64,000 bases of DNA from assembly GCF_002925845.1 (NCBI RefSeq), contig NZ_PDNI01000005.1:23893-87892 (forward strand). Reading direction: 5' to 3'. The notes beneath the pieces are model-generated. The model saw only the letters and a program-made list of their open reading frames with translations. It was not told the origin of the DNA and did no database searches. This DNA is from Roseovarius nitratireducens. GTDB taxonomy: Bacteria > Pseudomonadota > Alphaproteobacteria > Rhodobacterales > Rhodobacteraceae. This document shows positions 1 to 10,994 of this stretch, one piece after another; position 1 is the first letter of the stretch; each line of letters opens with the position of its first letter. The position numbers and the translations under genes were made by a program.

Positions 1-233
1 GTGCCCTGCACGGGCGGGTTGGCGGCAAGCCAGTCCCGCATCATCCCGGCCCACGCCGCATCGCTCTCGACCGACCAGACGCGTTTACCCGGCATCTCGG
101 AGGCCATCACCGTCGAGCCGCCCGAGCCGTATTCGAGGATGGCTCCAGCCTGCTCATAAGCCGCGCGCAGGTGCGCCGCTTCGGCCTCGGGCAGGGTCAG
201 GTCCGGCCGCGATATGGTTTCGGTGTCCGTCAT
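1..233 (-). CDS. Methyltransferase-like protein of the suf cluster (partial)
   Basis: The N-terminal 77 codons are visible; the gene runs off the left edge. A glycine-rich EYGSGGST segment at residues 34-41, followed by a conserved VWSVESD stretch, resembles motif I and the following strand of class I SAM-dependent methyltransferases. The enzymatic role is unknown and the assignment rests on this motif. The ATG at 231-233 lies 15 bases after the sufB stop codon, so the two genes are probably co-transcribed. Similar small proteins occur beside suf genes in Rhodobacteraceae, which is recalled family knowledge and not tested here. Confidence 0.6.
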   Translation of the reverse strand, partial: MTDTETISRPDLTLPEAEAAHLRAAYEQAGAILEYGSGGSTVMASEMPGKRVWSVESDAAWAGMMRDWLAANPPVQG

Positions 234-248
234 CGCTGCACGCAGGCG

Positions 249-1772
249 CTAGCCCACCGACCCCTCGAGCGAAATCGCCACAAGCTGCTGCGCCTCCATG
301 GCGAATTCCATCGGCAGCGCCTGAAGCACCTCGCGACAGAATCCGTTGACGACGAGCGCCACCGCCTCTTCCTCGTCCATGCCGCGTTGCCGGCAGTAGA
401 AGAGCTGGTCGTCATCCACCTTGGATGTCGTGGCCTCGTGTTCGACGCGGCTCGAGTTGTTCTTGACCTCGATATACGGCACCGTGTGCGCCCCGCAGGT
501 ATCGCCGATGAGCAGGCTGTCGCACTGCGTGTAATTGCGGCTGTTCTTTGCCTTGGGGTGCATCGACACCAGCCCGCGATAGGTGTTCTGCGCGTGGCCC
601 GCGCTGATCCCCTTGGAGACGATTCGCGAACGCGTGTTCTTGCCCAGGTGGATCATCTTGGTGCCGGTATCGGCCTGTTGCCAGTTGTTGGCAATGGCGA
701 TGGAGTAGAACTCGCCCTGGCTGTCGTTGCCACGCAGGATGCAGGAGGGATATTTCCACGTCACCGCCGAGCCGGTCTCGACCTGCGTCCACATCACCTT
801 GGACCGGTCGCCACGGCAATCGGCACGCTTGGTGACAAAGTTGTAGATGCCGCCCTTGCCGTTCTCGTCGCCCGGATACCAGTTCTGCACCGTGGAATAT
901 TTTACCTCGGCATCTTCCTCGGCGATGATCTCGACCACCGCGGCGTGAAGCTGGCTCTCGTCGCGCTGCGGCGCCGTGCAGCCTTCGAGATAGCTCACGA
1001 AAGAGCCCTTGTCGGCGATGATGAGCGTGCGCTCGAATTGGCCGGTATTCTCGGCATTGATGCGGAAATAGGTGCTCAATTCCATCGGGCAGCGCACACC
1101 CGGCGGTACGTAGACGAACGACCCATCGGAGAACACCGCGCTGTTCAGCGTGGCGTAGAAGTTGTCCGAGACCGGCACGACCGAGCCGAGGTATTTCTTC
1201 ACCAGTTCGGGATGCTCCTTGATCGCCTCGGAAATCGAGCAGAAGATCACACCAGCCCTTTTCAATTCCGCTTGGAATGTCGTGCCGACGCTCACACTGT
1301 CAAAGACCGCATCCACGGCCACCTTGCGCGCCTCTGCGGGGGCCTCATCGGCACCCTCGACACCGGCGAGGATCATCTGTTCCTTGAGCGGGATACCCAG
1401 CTTTTCGTAGGTCGCCAGCAGCTTGGGGTCGACGTCGTCCAGCGATTTGGGCTTGACCGCCATAGATTTCGGTCGCGCGTAGTAATACTGCTTCTGAAAA
1501 TCGATCTTGGGATAATCGACCATCGCCCAGGTGGGCTCTTTCTTCTCCAGCCAGCGGCGATAGGCGGCGAGCCGCCATTCGGTCATCCATTCCGGCTCTT
1601 CATTCTTGGACGAGATCAGGCGCACGATGTCCTCATTGAGACCCATCGGGGCATAGTCCATCTCGATATCGGTGTTCCAGCCATACTTGTAGGCCCCGCC
1701 GACCTGCCGCACGGTATCGACCGTCTCCCGATCGACGCCGTCCTTGACCTGTCTGTCGTCCAAAGCCGCCAT
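249..1772 (-). CDS. sufB: Fe-S cluster assembly protein SufB
   Basis: Encodes 507 residues, the usual length of SufB, the scaffold subunit of the SufBC2D complex that builds Fe-S clusters in the cytoplasm. The sequence contains the SufB core ([12 protein letters not shown] segment near the middle, the GCTAP motif, and the conserved C-terminal [10 protein letters not shown] segment). The ATG at 1770-1772 is preceded by AGGAGA at good spacing; the reading frame stays open upstream but that extension has no SufB similarity and overlaps the desulfurase gene. It lies 19 bases after the cysteine desulfurase stop. sufC and sufD would be expected to the left, outside the window. Confidence 0.96.
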   Translation of the reverse strand: MAALDDRQVKDGVDRETVDTVRQVGGAYKYGWNTDIEMDYAPMGLNEDIVRLISSKNEEPEWMTEWRLAAYRRWLEKKEPTWAMVDYPKIDFQKQYYYARPKSMAVKPKSLDDVDPKLLATYEKLGIPLKEQMILAGVEGADEAPAEARKVAVDAVFDSVSVGTTFQAELKRAGVIFCSISEAIKEHPELVKKYLGSVVPVSDNFYATLNSAVFSDGSFVYVPPGVRCPMELSTYFRINAENTGQFERTLIIADKGSFVSYLEGCTAPQRDESQLHAAVVEIIAEEDAEVKYSTVQNWYPGDENGKGGIYNFVTKRADCRGDRSKVMWTQVETGSAVTWKYPSCILRGNDSQGEFYSIAIANNWQQADTGTKMIHLGKNTRSRIVSKGISAGHAQNTYRGLVSMHPKAKNSRNYTQCDSLLIGDTCGAHTVPYIEVKNNSSRVEHEATTSKVDDDQLFYCRQRGMDEEEAVALVVNGFCREVLQALPMEFAMEAQQLVAISLEGSVG

Positions 1773-1791
1773 TGCCGTTCTCTCCTGTCGC

Positions 1792-2835
1792 TCAGGCCAA
1801 GCGGGCCCGATGTCTGTTCCACAGCCTTGCCCAGACCTCGGCAAGACGCATGATATCGTCCGTCGTCGTCTCCGGCCCGAGAGACACGCGCAGCGCCGAG
1901 TTTGCCGCCGCTGCATCAACGCCCATCGCCTGCAAGGCGCCACTTGCCCGGACCTTGCCGCTCGAACAGGCACTGCCCGACGATACGGCGAACCCCGCGA
2001 GATCAAGCGCCATCACCTGCGTTTCACCCTTCCAGCCCGGCGTGACCAGGCAGCTTGTGTTGGGCAGGCGAGGTCCGTCTTTCCCCACGAAAATAGTCTC
2101 CTTTGAAATCTCTGCAATAGTTGATTCTAGAATGTTTCTAAGTTTTTCGACCTCGGACCAGCCCCCGTCGGCCAGATCACGCGCAGCGGCCTCTGCCGCT
2201 GCCCCGAATCCGGCGATGCCAGGGACGTTCTCGGTGCCCGCACGGCGGCCCATCTCCTGCCCGCCGCCGCGAAGTTGCGCGGCCACCTCGCAGCCCGACC
2301 GAACCACCAGCGCGCCCACGCCCTTGGGTCCGCCCAGCTTGTGCGCGGAAACGAGCGCCATGTCCACGCCCGTCCAGTTAAACGCCACCGGCAGCTTGCC
2401 GAATGCCTGGGTCATGTCGCTCACGGCCAGCCCCTTGGGCAGCGTCTGGATCACGCCAGTCTCGGAATTGGCGAGTTGCAGAACCGAGCGCGCTGGGTCG
2501 CTCACCGTCACGCGGCCACCCGCATCCACCGGCAGATCTGCGGTGATCCAGGCGCGCACCGCGTCGTGCTCCACCGCCGCGCCCGACAGGTGCCGGCCCG
2601 CGCACGCAAGCGCCGCCGCCTCGGTCGCACCGGAGGTGAATATCACCTCTGCCCCATCGGCCCCGAGCGCGGCGGCGATCTGCGCACGCGCCTGCTCGAC
2701 CAGCGCCTTGGCGGCGCGCCCCTCCGCATGGACCGAGGACGGGTTACCCACCACGTCCATTGCAGCGATCATCGCCTCGCGCGCCTCGGCACGCAGTGGC
2801 GCGGTCGCGTTGTAATCGAGATAGACGCGCGTCAT
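1792..2835 (-). CDS. Cysteine desulfurase, class I (NifS/IscS type)
   Basis: Encodes 347 residues. This PLP enzyme takes sulfur from cysteine and passes it to the Suf scaffold. The start YLDYNATAP, the [10 protein letters not shown] motif carrying the PLP-binding lysine, and the flexible loop SSGSACSSG with the catalytic cysteine mark it as a class I (NifS/IscS-like) enzyme and not a SufS-type class II enzyme. It is somewhat shorter than typical IscS (about 400). The ATG at 2833-2835 begins MTRVYLDYN. Position immediately upstream of sufB supports a role in the suf pathway; the class I enzyme in a suf cluster is common in alphaproteobacteria. Confidence 0.93.
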   Translation of the reverse strand: MTRVYLDYNATAPLRAEAREAMIAAMDVVGNPSSVHAEGRAAKALVEQARAQIAAALGADGAEVIFTSGATEAAALACAGRHLSGAAVEHDAVRAWITADLPVDAGGRVTVSDPARSVLQLANSETGVIQTLPKGLAVSDMTQAFGKLPVAFNWTGVDMALVSAHKLGGPKGVGALVVRSGCEVAAQLRGGGQEMGRRAGTENVPGIAGFGAAAEAAARDLADGGWSEVEKLRNILESTIAEISKETIFVGKDGPRLPNTSCLVTPGWKGETQVMALDLAGFAVSSGSACSSGKVRASGALQAMGVDAAAANSALRVSLGPETTTDDIMRLAEVWARLWNRHRARLA

Positions 2836-2894
2836 TCTTCCCCCGTCCGGCGGCCACGACCGACGGGCCTGTCGGCACCCTCCGCGACCGTGGC

Positions 2895-4289
2895 TCAGAT
2901 ATGGATCACCCGCCCGTAGGCGTCCAGCACCGATTCGTGCATCATTTCCGAAAGCGTGGGATGCGGGAAGACGGTGTTCATCAGCTCTTCCTCGGTGGTC
3001 TCGAGCGTGCGGCCCACGATATAGCCCTGGATGAGTTCCGTCACCTCCGCGCCCACCATGTGCGCGCCCAGAAGCTCGCCGGTGCTCGCGTCGAACACGG
3101 TCTTTACCATGCCTTCGGCCTCGCCCAGCGCAATGGCCTTGCCGTTGCCGATGAAGGGAAAGCGGCCCACCTTGATCTTGTAGCCCTTCTCCTTGGCCTG
3201 CGCCTCGGTGAGGCCCACGCTGGCAATCTGCGGGTGGCAATAGGTGCAGCCGGCGATGCTGTCAGGATCGACCGCGTGCGGCTTGCCGCCCGCGATCAGC
3301 TCGGCCACCATCACGCCCTCGTGGCTGGCCTTGTGTGCGAGCCACGGCGCGCCCGCGATATCGCCGATTGCATAAACCCCGTCGACGCCGGTGCGGCAAT
3401 GCGGGTCGGTCACCACGTGCGTTTTCTCGACCTTCACGCCCAGGTCTTCAAGTCCCAGCCCTTCTGTATTGCCGACAATTCCCACGGCAGAGATCACCGT
3501 GTCGAACTCGTGCTTTTCTACCTTGCCGCCGGTCTCAATATGGGCGGTGACCTTGCCCTTGCCACGGTCGAGCTGCTTGACTGCAGCCTTTTCCATGATC
3601 TTCATCTTTTGCTTGGTGAACGCCTTCTTGGCGAAGGCGGAAATCTCTGCATCCTCAACGGGCAGGATGCGGTCCATCACCTCGACCACGGTCGTCTCGG
3701 CCCCAAGCGTGTTGTAAAAACTCGCGAATTCGATCCCGATCGCGCCCGATCCAATGACCAGCAGCTTTTTCGGCATGCGCGGCGGCACCAGTGCGTGCTT
3801 GTAGGTCCACACCAGATCGCCATCGGCCTCCAGCCCCGGCAGCTCGCGCGCCCGCGCACCGGTGGCGATCACGATGTTCTTCGCCTTCAGCTCCTCGGTG
3901 CCCTTGTCGGTCTTGACGCTGACACGGCCCTTGGCGGGCAGGCTCGCCTCGCCCATGTAGGCGGTCACCTTGTTCTTCTTGAGCAGGTGGCCAACCCCGG
4001 AATTCAGCTGCTTGGCGACCGCGCGAGACCGCTTCACCACCGCGTCGAGATCATAGCCGATACCCTCGGCGCTCAGCCCGAATTCCTTGGCGCGGTGCAT
4101 GAGGTGAAACACCTCCGACGAACGAAGCATCGCCTTGGTGGGGATGCAGCCCCAGTTGAGGCAGATGCCACCCATGTGCTCGCGCTCGACAATGGCCACC
4201 TTCAAGCCAAGCTGCGCGCCCCGGATGGCGGCCACGTAGCCCCCAGGCCCCGCGCCAATCACGATCATGTCAAAGCTGTCAGACGCCAT
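2895..4289 (-). CDS. lpdA: Dihydrolipoyl dehydrogenase (E3)
   Basis: Encodes 464 residues, the standard length of the flavoprotein disulfide oxidoreductase that reoxidises lipoamide in 2-oxoacid dehydrogenase and glycine cleavage complexes. The N-terminal FAD motif IGAGPGGYVAA is followed by the redox-active CLNWGCIPTKA disulfide motif. The central NAD motif is VIGSGAIGIEFA, and the dimerisation domain ends with the HPTLSE motif carrying the catalytic His-Glu pair. It sits downstream of DUF924 and upstream of the desulfurase with a gap of about 60 bases. No 2-oxoacid dehydrogenase genes flank it, so the partner complex cannot be told from context. Confidence 0.96.
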   Translation of the reverse strand: MASDSFDMIVIGAGPGGYVAAIRGAQLGLKVAIVEREHMGGICLNWGCIPTKAMLRSSEVFHLMHRAKEFGLSAEGIGYDLDAVVKRSRAVAKQLNSGVGHLLKKNKVTAYMGEASLPAKGRVSVKTDKGTEELKAKNIVIATGARARELPGLEADGDLVWTYKHALVPPRMPKKLLVIGSGAIGIEFASFYNTLGAETTVVEVMDRILPVEDAEISAFAKKAFTKQKMKIMEKAAVKQLDRGKGKVTAHIETGGKVEKHEFDTVISAVGIVGNTEGLGLEDLGVKVEKTHVVTDPHCRTGVDGVYAIGDIAGAPWLAHKASHEGVMVAELIAGGKPHAVDPDSIAGCTYCHPQIASVGLTEAQAKEKGYKIKVGRFPFIGNGKAIALGEAEGMVKTVFDASTGELLGAHMVGAEVTELIQGYIVGRTLETTEEELMNTVFPHPTLSEMMHESVLDAYGRVIHI

Positions 4290-4403
4290 GTGGCCCTCCC
4301 TCGCCGGAAACTAGTTTGGTGTTAAACTATTTCCCACGAGACCTCAACGCAGGGAAAGGCACACCCCGCGAAAAGCAGGGCTGCCCACCGCGCAGGGCCG
4401 AAA

Positions 4404-4982
4404 TCACGCCGCCTCTGTCACCTCTCGGACCAGCACACCATACCCGCCCTCGGCCTCGAAGGTGCGTTCCGGAGCGGTCGATGCCCGGCCTAGCGCCGCG
4501 TTGCGATAGGGGAATCGGCCAAAGCGGCGGATCACCTCGCGATGCGCGCGGGCATGAAGCAGGTTGTCGGGGCCATACACCGGCATGCGCTCGCAGATCA
4601 GGCGCACGCAGCGCTCCTGGTCGCAGAGATTCTCGGAATGCATCAACGGCAGATAGAAAAACTGCCGCGCCGGCTCGTCTATCCGGACATCCCAGCCGCG
4701 GTTGATCGCCACCTTGGCCGCCGTCAGCCCCGCACGGTCGGTAGCAAAGGCCCGCCTCTCGCCGCGGAACATGTTGCGCGGGAACTGGTCGGTGAGGATC
4801 ACGTAGGCAAGCGTGCCGCTTGGATAGGTGAGCCACAGGCCGTACGCCCCCGCACGGGCATTCTCCCACGCGCTTGAAAAACGCTCGCACACCTGCGCGT
4901 CCAGCGCCTCCGAATTCTGATACCAGCCTTTCGGACCCACCTCGTCCAGCCAGAACCGCAACACCTCGTCGGGCGACACCAT
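4404..4982 (-). CDS. DUF924 family protein
   Basis: Encodes 192 residues matching the DUF924 family, which has a TPR-like all-helical fold and no agreed biochemical function. Recognisable family segments are VLRFWLDEVG at the start, the LTDQFPRNMFRG motif and the LPLMHSE motif. The ATG at 4980-4982 opens at the family's usual N-terminus. The gene has its own upstream stretch of about 90 AT-rich bases separating it from the MFS gene, so it may be independently transcribed. About 110 bases separate its end from lpdA. Confidence 0.88.
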   Translation of the reverse strand: MVSPDEVLRFWLDEVGPKGWYQNSEALDAQVCERFSSAWENARAGAYGLWLTYPSGTLAYVILTDQFPRNMFRGERRAFATDRAGLTAAKVAINRGWDVRIDEPARQFFYLPLMHSENLCDQERCVRLICERMPVYGPDNLLHARAHREVIRRFGRFPYRNAALGRASTAPERTFEAEGGYGVLVREVTEAA

Positions 4983-5075
4983 TGGGACTCTCCTCGATTT
5001 CCCGTCATGTAACTGTCACGTTAACCCCTGATTTCGGTAATATTACAGTAACATATTGCTTCAAAAAGGACATAT

Positions 5076-6341
5076 TCAATCCGGTTTTCCGGGCTCCTCG
5101 CCCTCCTGCGCGGTTTCGATGGCGACTTCCTGCGCAAATTCCACCGCCATCGGCGAGGCCGATGGCGCAACCGCCATATAGCTGTCGGTCTGCGCGGGTG
5201 CCGGGGCGGCGCGCTGCGTCATCCGGTAGGCCGCGTAGGCGGCAATCGACAGCGCCAGCACCGCGATCACCACAAAGAATCCGCGCGGCCCGATCACCCC
5301 CATCAGCCAGCCGGTGACCAGCGGGCCGGTCACTGCGCCCAGCCCATTGATGAACACCATCCCACCGGCGGCCGCAGCCATGTCGTCATGCTCGAGAAAA
5401 TCGTTGGTATAGGCGATGAGCAGCGAATAGAGCGGGTTCGACATGCCCCCGATGACGAAAGCCGTCACCAGAAGCGGCACAAAGACCGCGCCTAGCACGA
5501 TACCGATCACCGCCCCGACCCCCATCAGCACGGCCGCCCCGCAGATTAGCACGCGGCGGTCCATTCGGTCCGACAGCCAGCCGATAGGATATTGCAGCAC
5601 CAAGGAGCCCACGAAAAAGGTCGAGACGAAGATCGAGATCTGCACCACGCTCAGTCCCGCCTCGGCACCGTAGACCGGCGCCATGCCGAACTGCGCCGAG
5701 AACACGCCGCCGAGCAGAAACATGCCGACACAGCCGAGCGGCGAAATCGTCATGATCCGGCGCAGCGACAGCGGCTTTGTGGTATCAAATGCGGGGGTGG
5801 GGCTAACCGATAAAAGGATCGGCGCAAAGGCCAGCGACACCAGCACCGACGGGACGACAAAAAGCACATAGCCCGACGGATCGCCCAGCACCAGAAGGCC
5901 CTGCGCAGCGACGATGCCTACCATCTGCACGATCATGTAAAGCGACAGCGCCTTGCCTCGGGTCTGATTGGTGGCCGAGTTGTTGAGCCAGCTTTCCGCG
6001 GTCACGTAGACGCCGGAGAAGCAAAAGCCGATCACGACGCGCCCGACCGACCACGCCCAGGGGTCGGCGAAGGTGGGGTAGAGGATCAGCACCGCGGAAA
6101 TCATCGACCCGAGCGCGGCGAAGACCCGCACATGTCCCACCCGGCGGATCATCTCGGGGGCCATGCGCGAGCCGAACAGGAAGCCCGCGAAATAGGCCGA
6201 CATGACCACCGACATCTGCGTGGTGGAAAACCCCTCGAGCGCACCGCGCACGCCGAGCAGCGTGCCCTGCATGCCATTGCCCACCTGCAAGAGCATCATA
6301 CCCAGAAGCAGTGCCCATGCGCTCGAAAACACTTGCAGCAT
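5076..6341 (-). CDS. MFS transporter (YcaD-like)
   Basis: Encodes 421 residues with about 12 hydrophobic segments typical of the major facilitator superfamily, inner membrane. The loop after TM2 reads GSRMAPEMIRRVGHVRVF, a degenerate MFS A-motif, and the second half repeats it as WLSDRMDRR. Overall it resembles the YcaD/ProP-like drug-and-metabolite group, whose substrates are mostly unknown. The C-terminus after TM12 is a polar tail of roughly 45 residues. The gene stands alone: about 70 bases from queA's end and about 90 from DUF924. The substrate cannot be inferred from context. Confidence 0.85.
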   Translation of the reverse strand: MLQVFSSAWALLLGMMLLQVGNGMQGTLLGVRGALEGFSTTQMSVVMSAYFAGFLFGSRMAPEMIRRVGHVRVFAALGSMISAVLILYPTFADPWAWSVGRVVIGFCFSGVYVTAESWLNNSATNQTRGKALSLYMIVQMVGIVAAQGLLVLGDPSGYVLFVVPSVLVSLAFAPILLSVSPTPAFDTTKPLSLRRIMTISPLGCVGMFLLGGVFSAQFGMAPVYGAEAGLSVVQISIFVSTFFVGSLVLQYPIGWLSDRMDRRVLICGAAVLMGVGAVIGIVLGAVFVPLLVTAFVIGGMSNPLYSLLIAYTNDFLEHDDMAAAAGGMVFINGLGAVTGPLVTGWLMGVIGPRGFFVVIAVLALSIAAYAAYRMTQRAAPAPAQTDSYMAVAPSASPMAVEFAQEVAIETAQEGEEPGKPD

Positions 6342-6408
6342 GTCGTTTCTCCATGATCCGGGGCGACCGTCGCAGGACGGGTCGGCACGCGTCTAGGCCG
6401 TTTGCGAC

Positions 6409-7488
6409 TCAGCGGGTCGCTGCCTCCTGTCCGTTGTCAGGCCCGGGCGGTGGGATCAACAGGGATGCATCGCCGTAGGAAAAGAATCGGTACCGCGCGG
6501 CGACGGCATGGGCATAGATTGCGGCGATCCGCTCGCGGCCCATCAGCGCGCTGACCAGCATCATCAGCGTCGATTTCGGCAGGTGGAAATTGGTCATCAG
6601 CGCATCGGTCGCACGGAACGCGAAGCCGGGATAGATGAAGATGTCGGTCTCTCCCTGCCACGGTGCCACCTCGCCGGTGTCGCGCGCCGCCGTCTCGATC
6701 AGGCGAAGCGCGGTGGTGCCCACCGGGATGATCCGTCCTCCCGCCGCACGGGTGGCGGCAATCTCGGCGGCGACCTGCTCGCTCACCTCGCCCCATTCGG
6801 CGTGCATGCGATGGGTGGTGATGTCATCGACCTTTACCGGCAGGAAGGTGCCCGCCCCCACATGCAGCGTCACATGGGAAAACGTCACTCCCCGCGCGGC
6901 CAGGTCGACCAGCACCACCTCGTCGAAATGCAGGCTCGCTGTCGGGGCCGCCACGGCACCGGGGCGGCGCGCCCAGACGGTCTGGTAATCTTCGCGGTCG
7001 CGGTCGTCGGCGGGCCGCCGCGCGGCGATGTAGGGCGGCAGCGGCATAGCACCTGCGGCATCAAGCGCAGCGTCGAAATCCTCGCCCGCGAGGTTGAAGC
7101 GCAGCCGCGCCTGCCCCTCGCCGCGCCCCTCGAGCACAGCCGAGAGCCCGGAGGCAAAGGTGATCTCCTCGCCCTCGCGCAGCTTTCTCAGCGGCTTGAC
7201 CAGCGCGCTCCACGTGCCGTCGGCTTGCGGCTCCAGCAACGTGACCTCGATCCGCGCGCCCGCGCCGCCCGCGCGATGACGCCGTCCCGCGAGCCGAGCG
7301 GGAATTACCCGCGTATCATTGAGTACCAGCCGGTCGCCCGCGCGCAGCCACGTTCCGAGATCGGTGACCCGGGAATCGTGGATCGCGTCGCCCTCGGCCA
7401 CCAGAAGCCGCGCCGCGCGTCGCGGGCGCGCTGGCCGCGTGGCGATAAGATCCTCGGGCAGGGCAAAATCGAATTCATCGAGCTTCAT
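6409..7488 (-). CDS. queA: S-adenosylmethionine:tRNA ribosyltransferase-isomerase
   Basis: Encodes 359 residues. QueA transfers the ribosyl part of SAM to 7-aminomethyl-7-deazaguanine in tRNA to make epoxyqueuosine. The N-terminus ([14 protein letters not shown]) and the TASLHFD and [16 protein letters not shown] motifs are family hallmarks. The start ATG at 7486-7488 overlaps the TGA of the upstream AsmA-like gene (7485-7487) by an ATGA arrangement, indicating translational coupling. tgt, the usual companion of queA, is not seen next to it; downstream lies the MFS gene on the same strand after about 70 bases. Confidence 0.96.
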   Translation of the reverse strand: MKLDEFDFALPEDLIATRPARPRRAARLLVAEGDAIHDSRVTDLGTWLRAGDRLVLNDTRVIPARLAGRRHRAGGAGARIEVTLLEPQADGTWSALVKPLRKLREGEEITFASGLSAVLEGRGEGQARLRFNLAGEDFDAALDAAGAMPLPPYIAARRPADDRDREDYQTVWARRPGAVAAPTASLHFDEVVLVDLAARGVTFSHVTLHVGAGTFLPVKVDDITTHRMHAEWGEVSEQVAAEIAATRAAGGRIIPVGTTALRLIETAARDTGEVAPWQGETDIFIYPGFAFRATDALMTNFHLPKSTLMMLVSALMGRERIAAIYAHAVAARYRFFSYGDASLLIPPPGPDNGQEAATR

Positions 7489-10400
7489 GGGTCCTGTCTC
7501 TGGTAGGCCGGCGGCTTCTCGTTGGATGGGTCCCCGTCCGATGGCGTCGGCGGTTCTCCGTCCATCCGCGGGGTCGGCCTGCGGAACATCTCACGCAAAA
7601 ATCCTGGCGTCAGCGCCGAGAGCGGGTTGACAGAAACCGCCGGGTCTTCGGAGGCACCGCGAAGCGTGAAGTTGAACCCGATAAGCCCTTCTCCAGGCCG
7701 GGTAAAGGCCCCACCGATGGCGTTGAGCAGATAGACCGGCGACAGCACGCCCTGCATGTCCATTCGCTTGGTGGCGAGGTTGTAATAGCCGTCCATCGAT
7801 ATCCCCACCGACGCACCGACCGCGCTACCCTGCGTAACGATCAGTCGATCTGGCGTCAGGCGAAACCGCGCGTTAACGGACGTGAAGTGCAGCCCTTGTC
7901 CGTAGAACTGCTCGATCAACCCGACAATGCTGATGGTGTTAAGCAGCGCCGCCAGCGCCGGGGCCCGCTTGACGCGCAACTGCTCGATGGCGAGCACGCC
8001 GTCATAGCTGCCGGGGCCGCCTGCGGGTGTTAGCCTGAGGTCGAGCACGCCGTTGCGGGCATCCTCGAGAATGCCCGCCGCCGCGAGCAGCCCTCCCGCG
8101 TCGCCCGAGCGAATGCGAAAGGCGCTGCGCCCAGCGCTCGTCGGGATCACGTCGCCCTCGACCGGCGTGCGCCCATTCACCCGCGCGGTAAAGCTGCCGC
8201 GCGCACCGCCGTGCGTCTCCAGCGTGGCCGAAAACCCGGTGAGCGCAATACCGTCGGAGATACGCAATTCGTCCAGTTGCAGATTGACCGGCCCGCCGTC
8301 ACCGCCATCACCCGCGCCGAGCGCGCCATGTCGCAGATCGACGGTGCCTGCGGTCACCTCCACCCGCGGTGACTGTCCCACCCCGCGCCCGACGAGCGTG
8401 GCCGCCACGTCGAGCCAATCGTCTACTTCCACGCGAGTGAACCGCGCCCGCGCGAGGCTGCCATTCGGAGACAGCCGCACCTCGCCGCGCGCCCGGAGCC
8501 CGCCCGCCTCGAGCGCCAGCGTGTCGATCTGCGGCGGCGTGCCCAGCGTGCCCGCAACATCGAGCTGTCCTGTGGCCTGGCGGCTCAGCGCCCAGTCGAG
8601 CGGCGCGATCCGCAGGCCGACCCCCATCAGATCGGAGGTGAGTGCGAACTCCGCCGGCGCGTCGCGCGCCAGAGCGATATCGACAGTTGCTCGCCCCTCG
8701 CCCGTCAGGCTGCCCTCGGGCAGCGTGATCCCGAACTCGTCGAGGAACCGCTGCGATAGTTCGATCTCGCCGCGCACGCGGCTCGCCCCGCCGGTGTCGG
8801 GCCCCAAAGGCAAGGTCCAGGTCCCCGCGACCGGCACGCTCCCGATTCGCGCCTCCCCCGCGATGGCGAGCGCCTCATTATCGGCCTCGACCGAGAGACC
8901 GCTCGCCGCCAAGACGCGCCCCTTGACCAATGTCTCGCTGCGCATGTCGGTAATCTCGCCGGTCACCGCAAAGGCCACCTCCTCGGGGGTGAGTTTCTGC
9001 TTGAGGATAAAATCGAGCCGCCCCGTGAGGTCCGCGCGGCCATCGGCCAGCGTTACCGGGCGCCCGGCTTTTTGAAGGAATCGGAAGGGCGGCGAATCAA
9101 GCAGCGACAGTGCCGCCGTGATCGTGCCGCGCGCCCGCAGATGCGCCTCGGCGGGACCCTTCTTGATGCGAACATCGGGGATGATGAAACTGGTGCCGGA
9201 AATATCCACCCGTCCGCCCTGCGCCGCTGTCACGTGGCCCGACTCGGCATGGATGGTGAAACGATTGTCCCGAATCGAGGCGTGGCCTGAGGTCGCCTCG
9301 ATCGGTGGCACCTCACGGACATAGACGGTCGAGAGGTCGGAGAACCCGAACCCGAGAAACAGATCCGGCGCGCGCCCCGGCTCCGCGCGCAGGCCAAACT
9401 GAACGTCGTGCAACACAATGCCGAGCACATTCTCGTCGATCCATGTGCGCGTCTTGGGCTTGATCGTGACGGGCCACAACTCCAGCAGGCGTTCGGGCGC
9501 GATGGTCTCCATCCGCCCCGAGACATCGACCGACCAGCCATCCGCCTGCCCTCGCGCCACCCCCGACAGGCGCAGCACCTCGCCCCGGTCCCGCAGCCGG
9601 AAATCGCCGACGGTGAGTGCGAACGGTTCAAGCTCGAGCCGCAGATCCGCGCCTGCCCCCTCGAATACTACCGGATCGGGGTAGAGCCCCGCGGGGTTGG
9701 CCGCGATCTCTCCGATGCGCACCTGCGCCTCAAGCGCGGCGGGCCAACCGCTCTCCATGCCCAGAAGCCGCGCGCGCCCCTCGGCGCGGGCGGTGCCCCA
9801 ATCGCTTTCCACCGATATCTCGGAAAAATCGATCTGCCGGCGCTTCGGATCGTAGGTGAAATAGCTGCGCGCAGACCGGAACGGAATCGGCACCGTGGCC
9901 GCGTTGGGGCGCAACGCGCCTGCCCCGATCTGAAGCGTGGCGCTGAGCGGGCCCAGCCGTCCCTCTTGGTCAATCGTTGCGCGCAGTGCCCCCGAGATCG
10001 GGGCCTGCACCGCCCCGAGCCATGCAAGCGCAGGCGACTGCCCGGCCAGTTCCCCGGCCGGGACATCCTCGAACCGGATGCCGAATTCCGCGACCGCGGA
10101 CTCCAGGTTGCCGGTATAGTTCACCTCCAGACTGCTTGCGTATTCACGCGCGCCAAGCACGGTGATGTTGCCACGCAAGGTGATCCGGTCACCCTGGCGT
10201 TTCAACGTCGCCTGCCCGCCATCGGCCGACCAGGCCCGACCGCTGCGCGCGTCTTCGTAGCGCACGCTGATGTTGTCGGCCTCTACCTGCCTCAGCCGCG
10301 CCAACGCGGGCCGCGCCAGCATCTTGTCGATCTGTTCGGAAAAGCGGCCCTCGCGCGCAGGGTGGCGACCGCGCCCGTCACTGGCCTCGAACGCCACCGA

Positions 10401-10883
10401 CAGGGCACCATCCGCCCGCCGCCTCAGAATGAGTCGCCCGCCGTCGAGCCGCACGCGCGACAACGACACGTCGCCCGACAAGAGCGCCGTCCGCGACAGC
10501 GACACGTCGAGCGCCCCGAGATCGACGAGCCGCACGCCTTGGGCATCGAAGAGCGTGACCCCCTTCAGCACCACCTGCGGAACCATCCCGCCGTCAAGCC
10601 CCAGCGTGAGCGTCTCGAAACTCAACCGGTGCTCCGGCAACGCCGCGCCAATCCGCTGCTCGACCCGCTCGCGCATCCAGCCCGGCGCGGTGACACCCGC
10701 CGCCAGCACTGCGACCACCCCAACGCTGACGATCAGCACGACCGCCACGCATCCAAGGCACAATTGCCCGAAATGGTGCAGCAGGCCGCGCCGCGGCGGC
10801 ACGCGCGCGCGCGCCCCATCCGGCACCTCCCCGGATACCCGCTGGTCGCTCTGTTGCGTCTCTGGCTCGCTCATGCGTGTCAT
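7485..10883 (-). CDS. Large AsmA/YhdP-like envelope protein (DUF3971)
   Basis: Encodes about 1132 residues. A cytoplasmic proline/arginine-rich N-terminus is followed by one membrane span at roughly residues 40-63 and then a very long beta-rich periplasmic region with AsmA-like repeats. Families of this shape (YhdP, TamB, AsmA) are thought to form hydrophobic grooves that move phospholipid between membranes; the exact role here is inference. The start chosen is the ATG at 10881-10883 (MTRMSEPE), preceded by AAAGGTGG six bases upstream; the ATG at 10872-10874 is a second possibility. Its stop overlaps the queA start. It is divergent from the peroxiredoxin gene across about 110 bases. Confidence 0.85.
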   Translation of the reverse strand: MTRMSEPETQQSDQRVSGEVPDGARARVPPRRGLLHHFGQLCLGCVAVVLIVSVGVVAVLAAGVTAPGWMRERVEQRIGAALPEHRLSFETLTLGLDGGMVPQVVLKGVTLFDAQGVRLVDLGALDVSLSRTALLSGDVSLSRVRLDGGRLILRRRADGALSVAFEASDGRGRHPAREGRFSEQIDKMLARPALARLRQVEADNISVRYEDARSGRAWSADGGQATLKRQGDRITLRGNITVLGAREYASSLEVNYTGNLESAVAEFGIRFEDVPAGELAGQSPALAWLGAVQAPISGALRATIDQEGRLGPLSATLQIGAGALRPNAATVPIPFRSARSYFTYDPKRRQIDFSEISVESDWGTARAEGRARLLGMESGWPAALEAQVRIGEIAANPAGLYPDPVVFEGAGADLRLELEPFALTVGDFRLRDRGEVLRLSGVARGQADGWSVDVSGRMETIAPERLLELWPVTIKPKTRTWIDENVLGIVLHDVQFGLRAEPGRAPDLFLGFGFSDLSTVYVREVPPIEATSGHASIRDNRFTIHAESGHVTAAQGGRVDISGTSFIIPDVRIKKGPAEAHLRARGTITAALSLLDSPPFRFLQKAGRPVTLADGRADLTGRLDFILKQKLTPEEVAFAVTGEITDMRSETLVKGRVLAASGLSVEADNEALAIAGEARIGSVPVAGTWTLPLGPDTGGASRVRGEIELSQRFLDEFGITLPEGSLTGEGRATVDIALARDAPAEFALTSDLMGVGLRIAPLDWALSRQATGQLDVAGTLGTPPQIDTLALEAGGLRARGEVRLSPNGSLARARFTRVEVDDWLDVAATLVGRGVGQSPRVEVTAGTVDLRHGALGAGDGGDGGPVNLQLDELRISDGIALTGFSATLETHGGARGSFTARVNGRTPVEGDVIPTSAGRSAFRIRSGDAGGLLAAAGILEDARNGVLDLRLTPAGGPGSYDGVLAIEQLRVKRAPALAALLNTISIVGLIEQFYGQGLHFTSVNARFRLTPDRLIVTQGSAVGASVGISMDGYYNLATKRMDMQGVLSPVYLLNAIGGAFTRPGEGLIGFNFTLRGASEDPAVSVNPLSALTPGFLREMFRRPTPRMDGEPPTPSDGDPSNEKPPAYQRQDP

Positions 10884-10994
10884 GCCGCGCCACCTTTGGC
10901 GCCCGGCTCTGCCTCGTGGCTTTATTCTTGCCCGTCCCGATCTAATATGCGTTCGGCAAGGAGTCATCACAAGCCGCATCACGAAGGAGCGCCC

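Noticed and set aside
171-1853. Long plus-strand frame opposite sufB
   Set aside because: Shadow of a GC-rich gene: sufB on the other strand has full family similarity and a ribosome site; the plus product has no recognisable motif.
2760-4325. 521-residue plus-strand frame opposite lpdA
   Set aside because: Shadow frame; lpdA carries all FAD, disulfide and NAD motifs.
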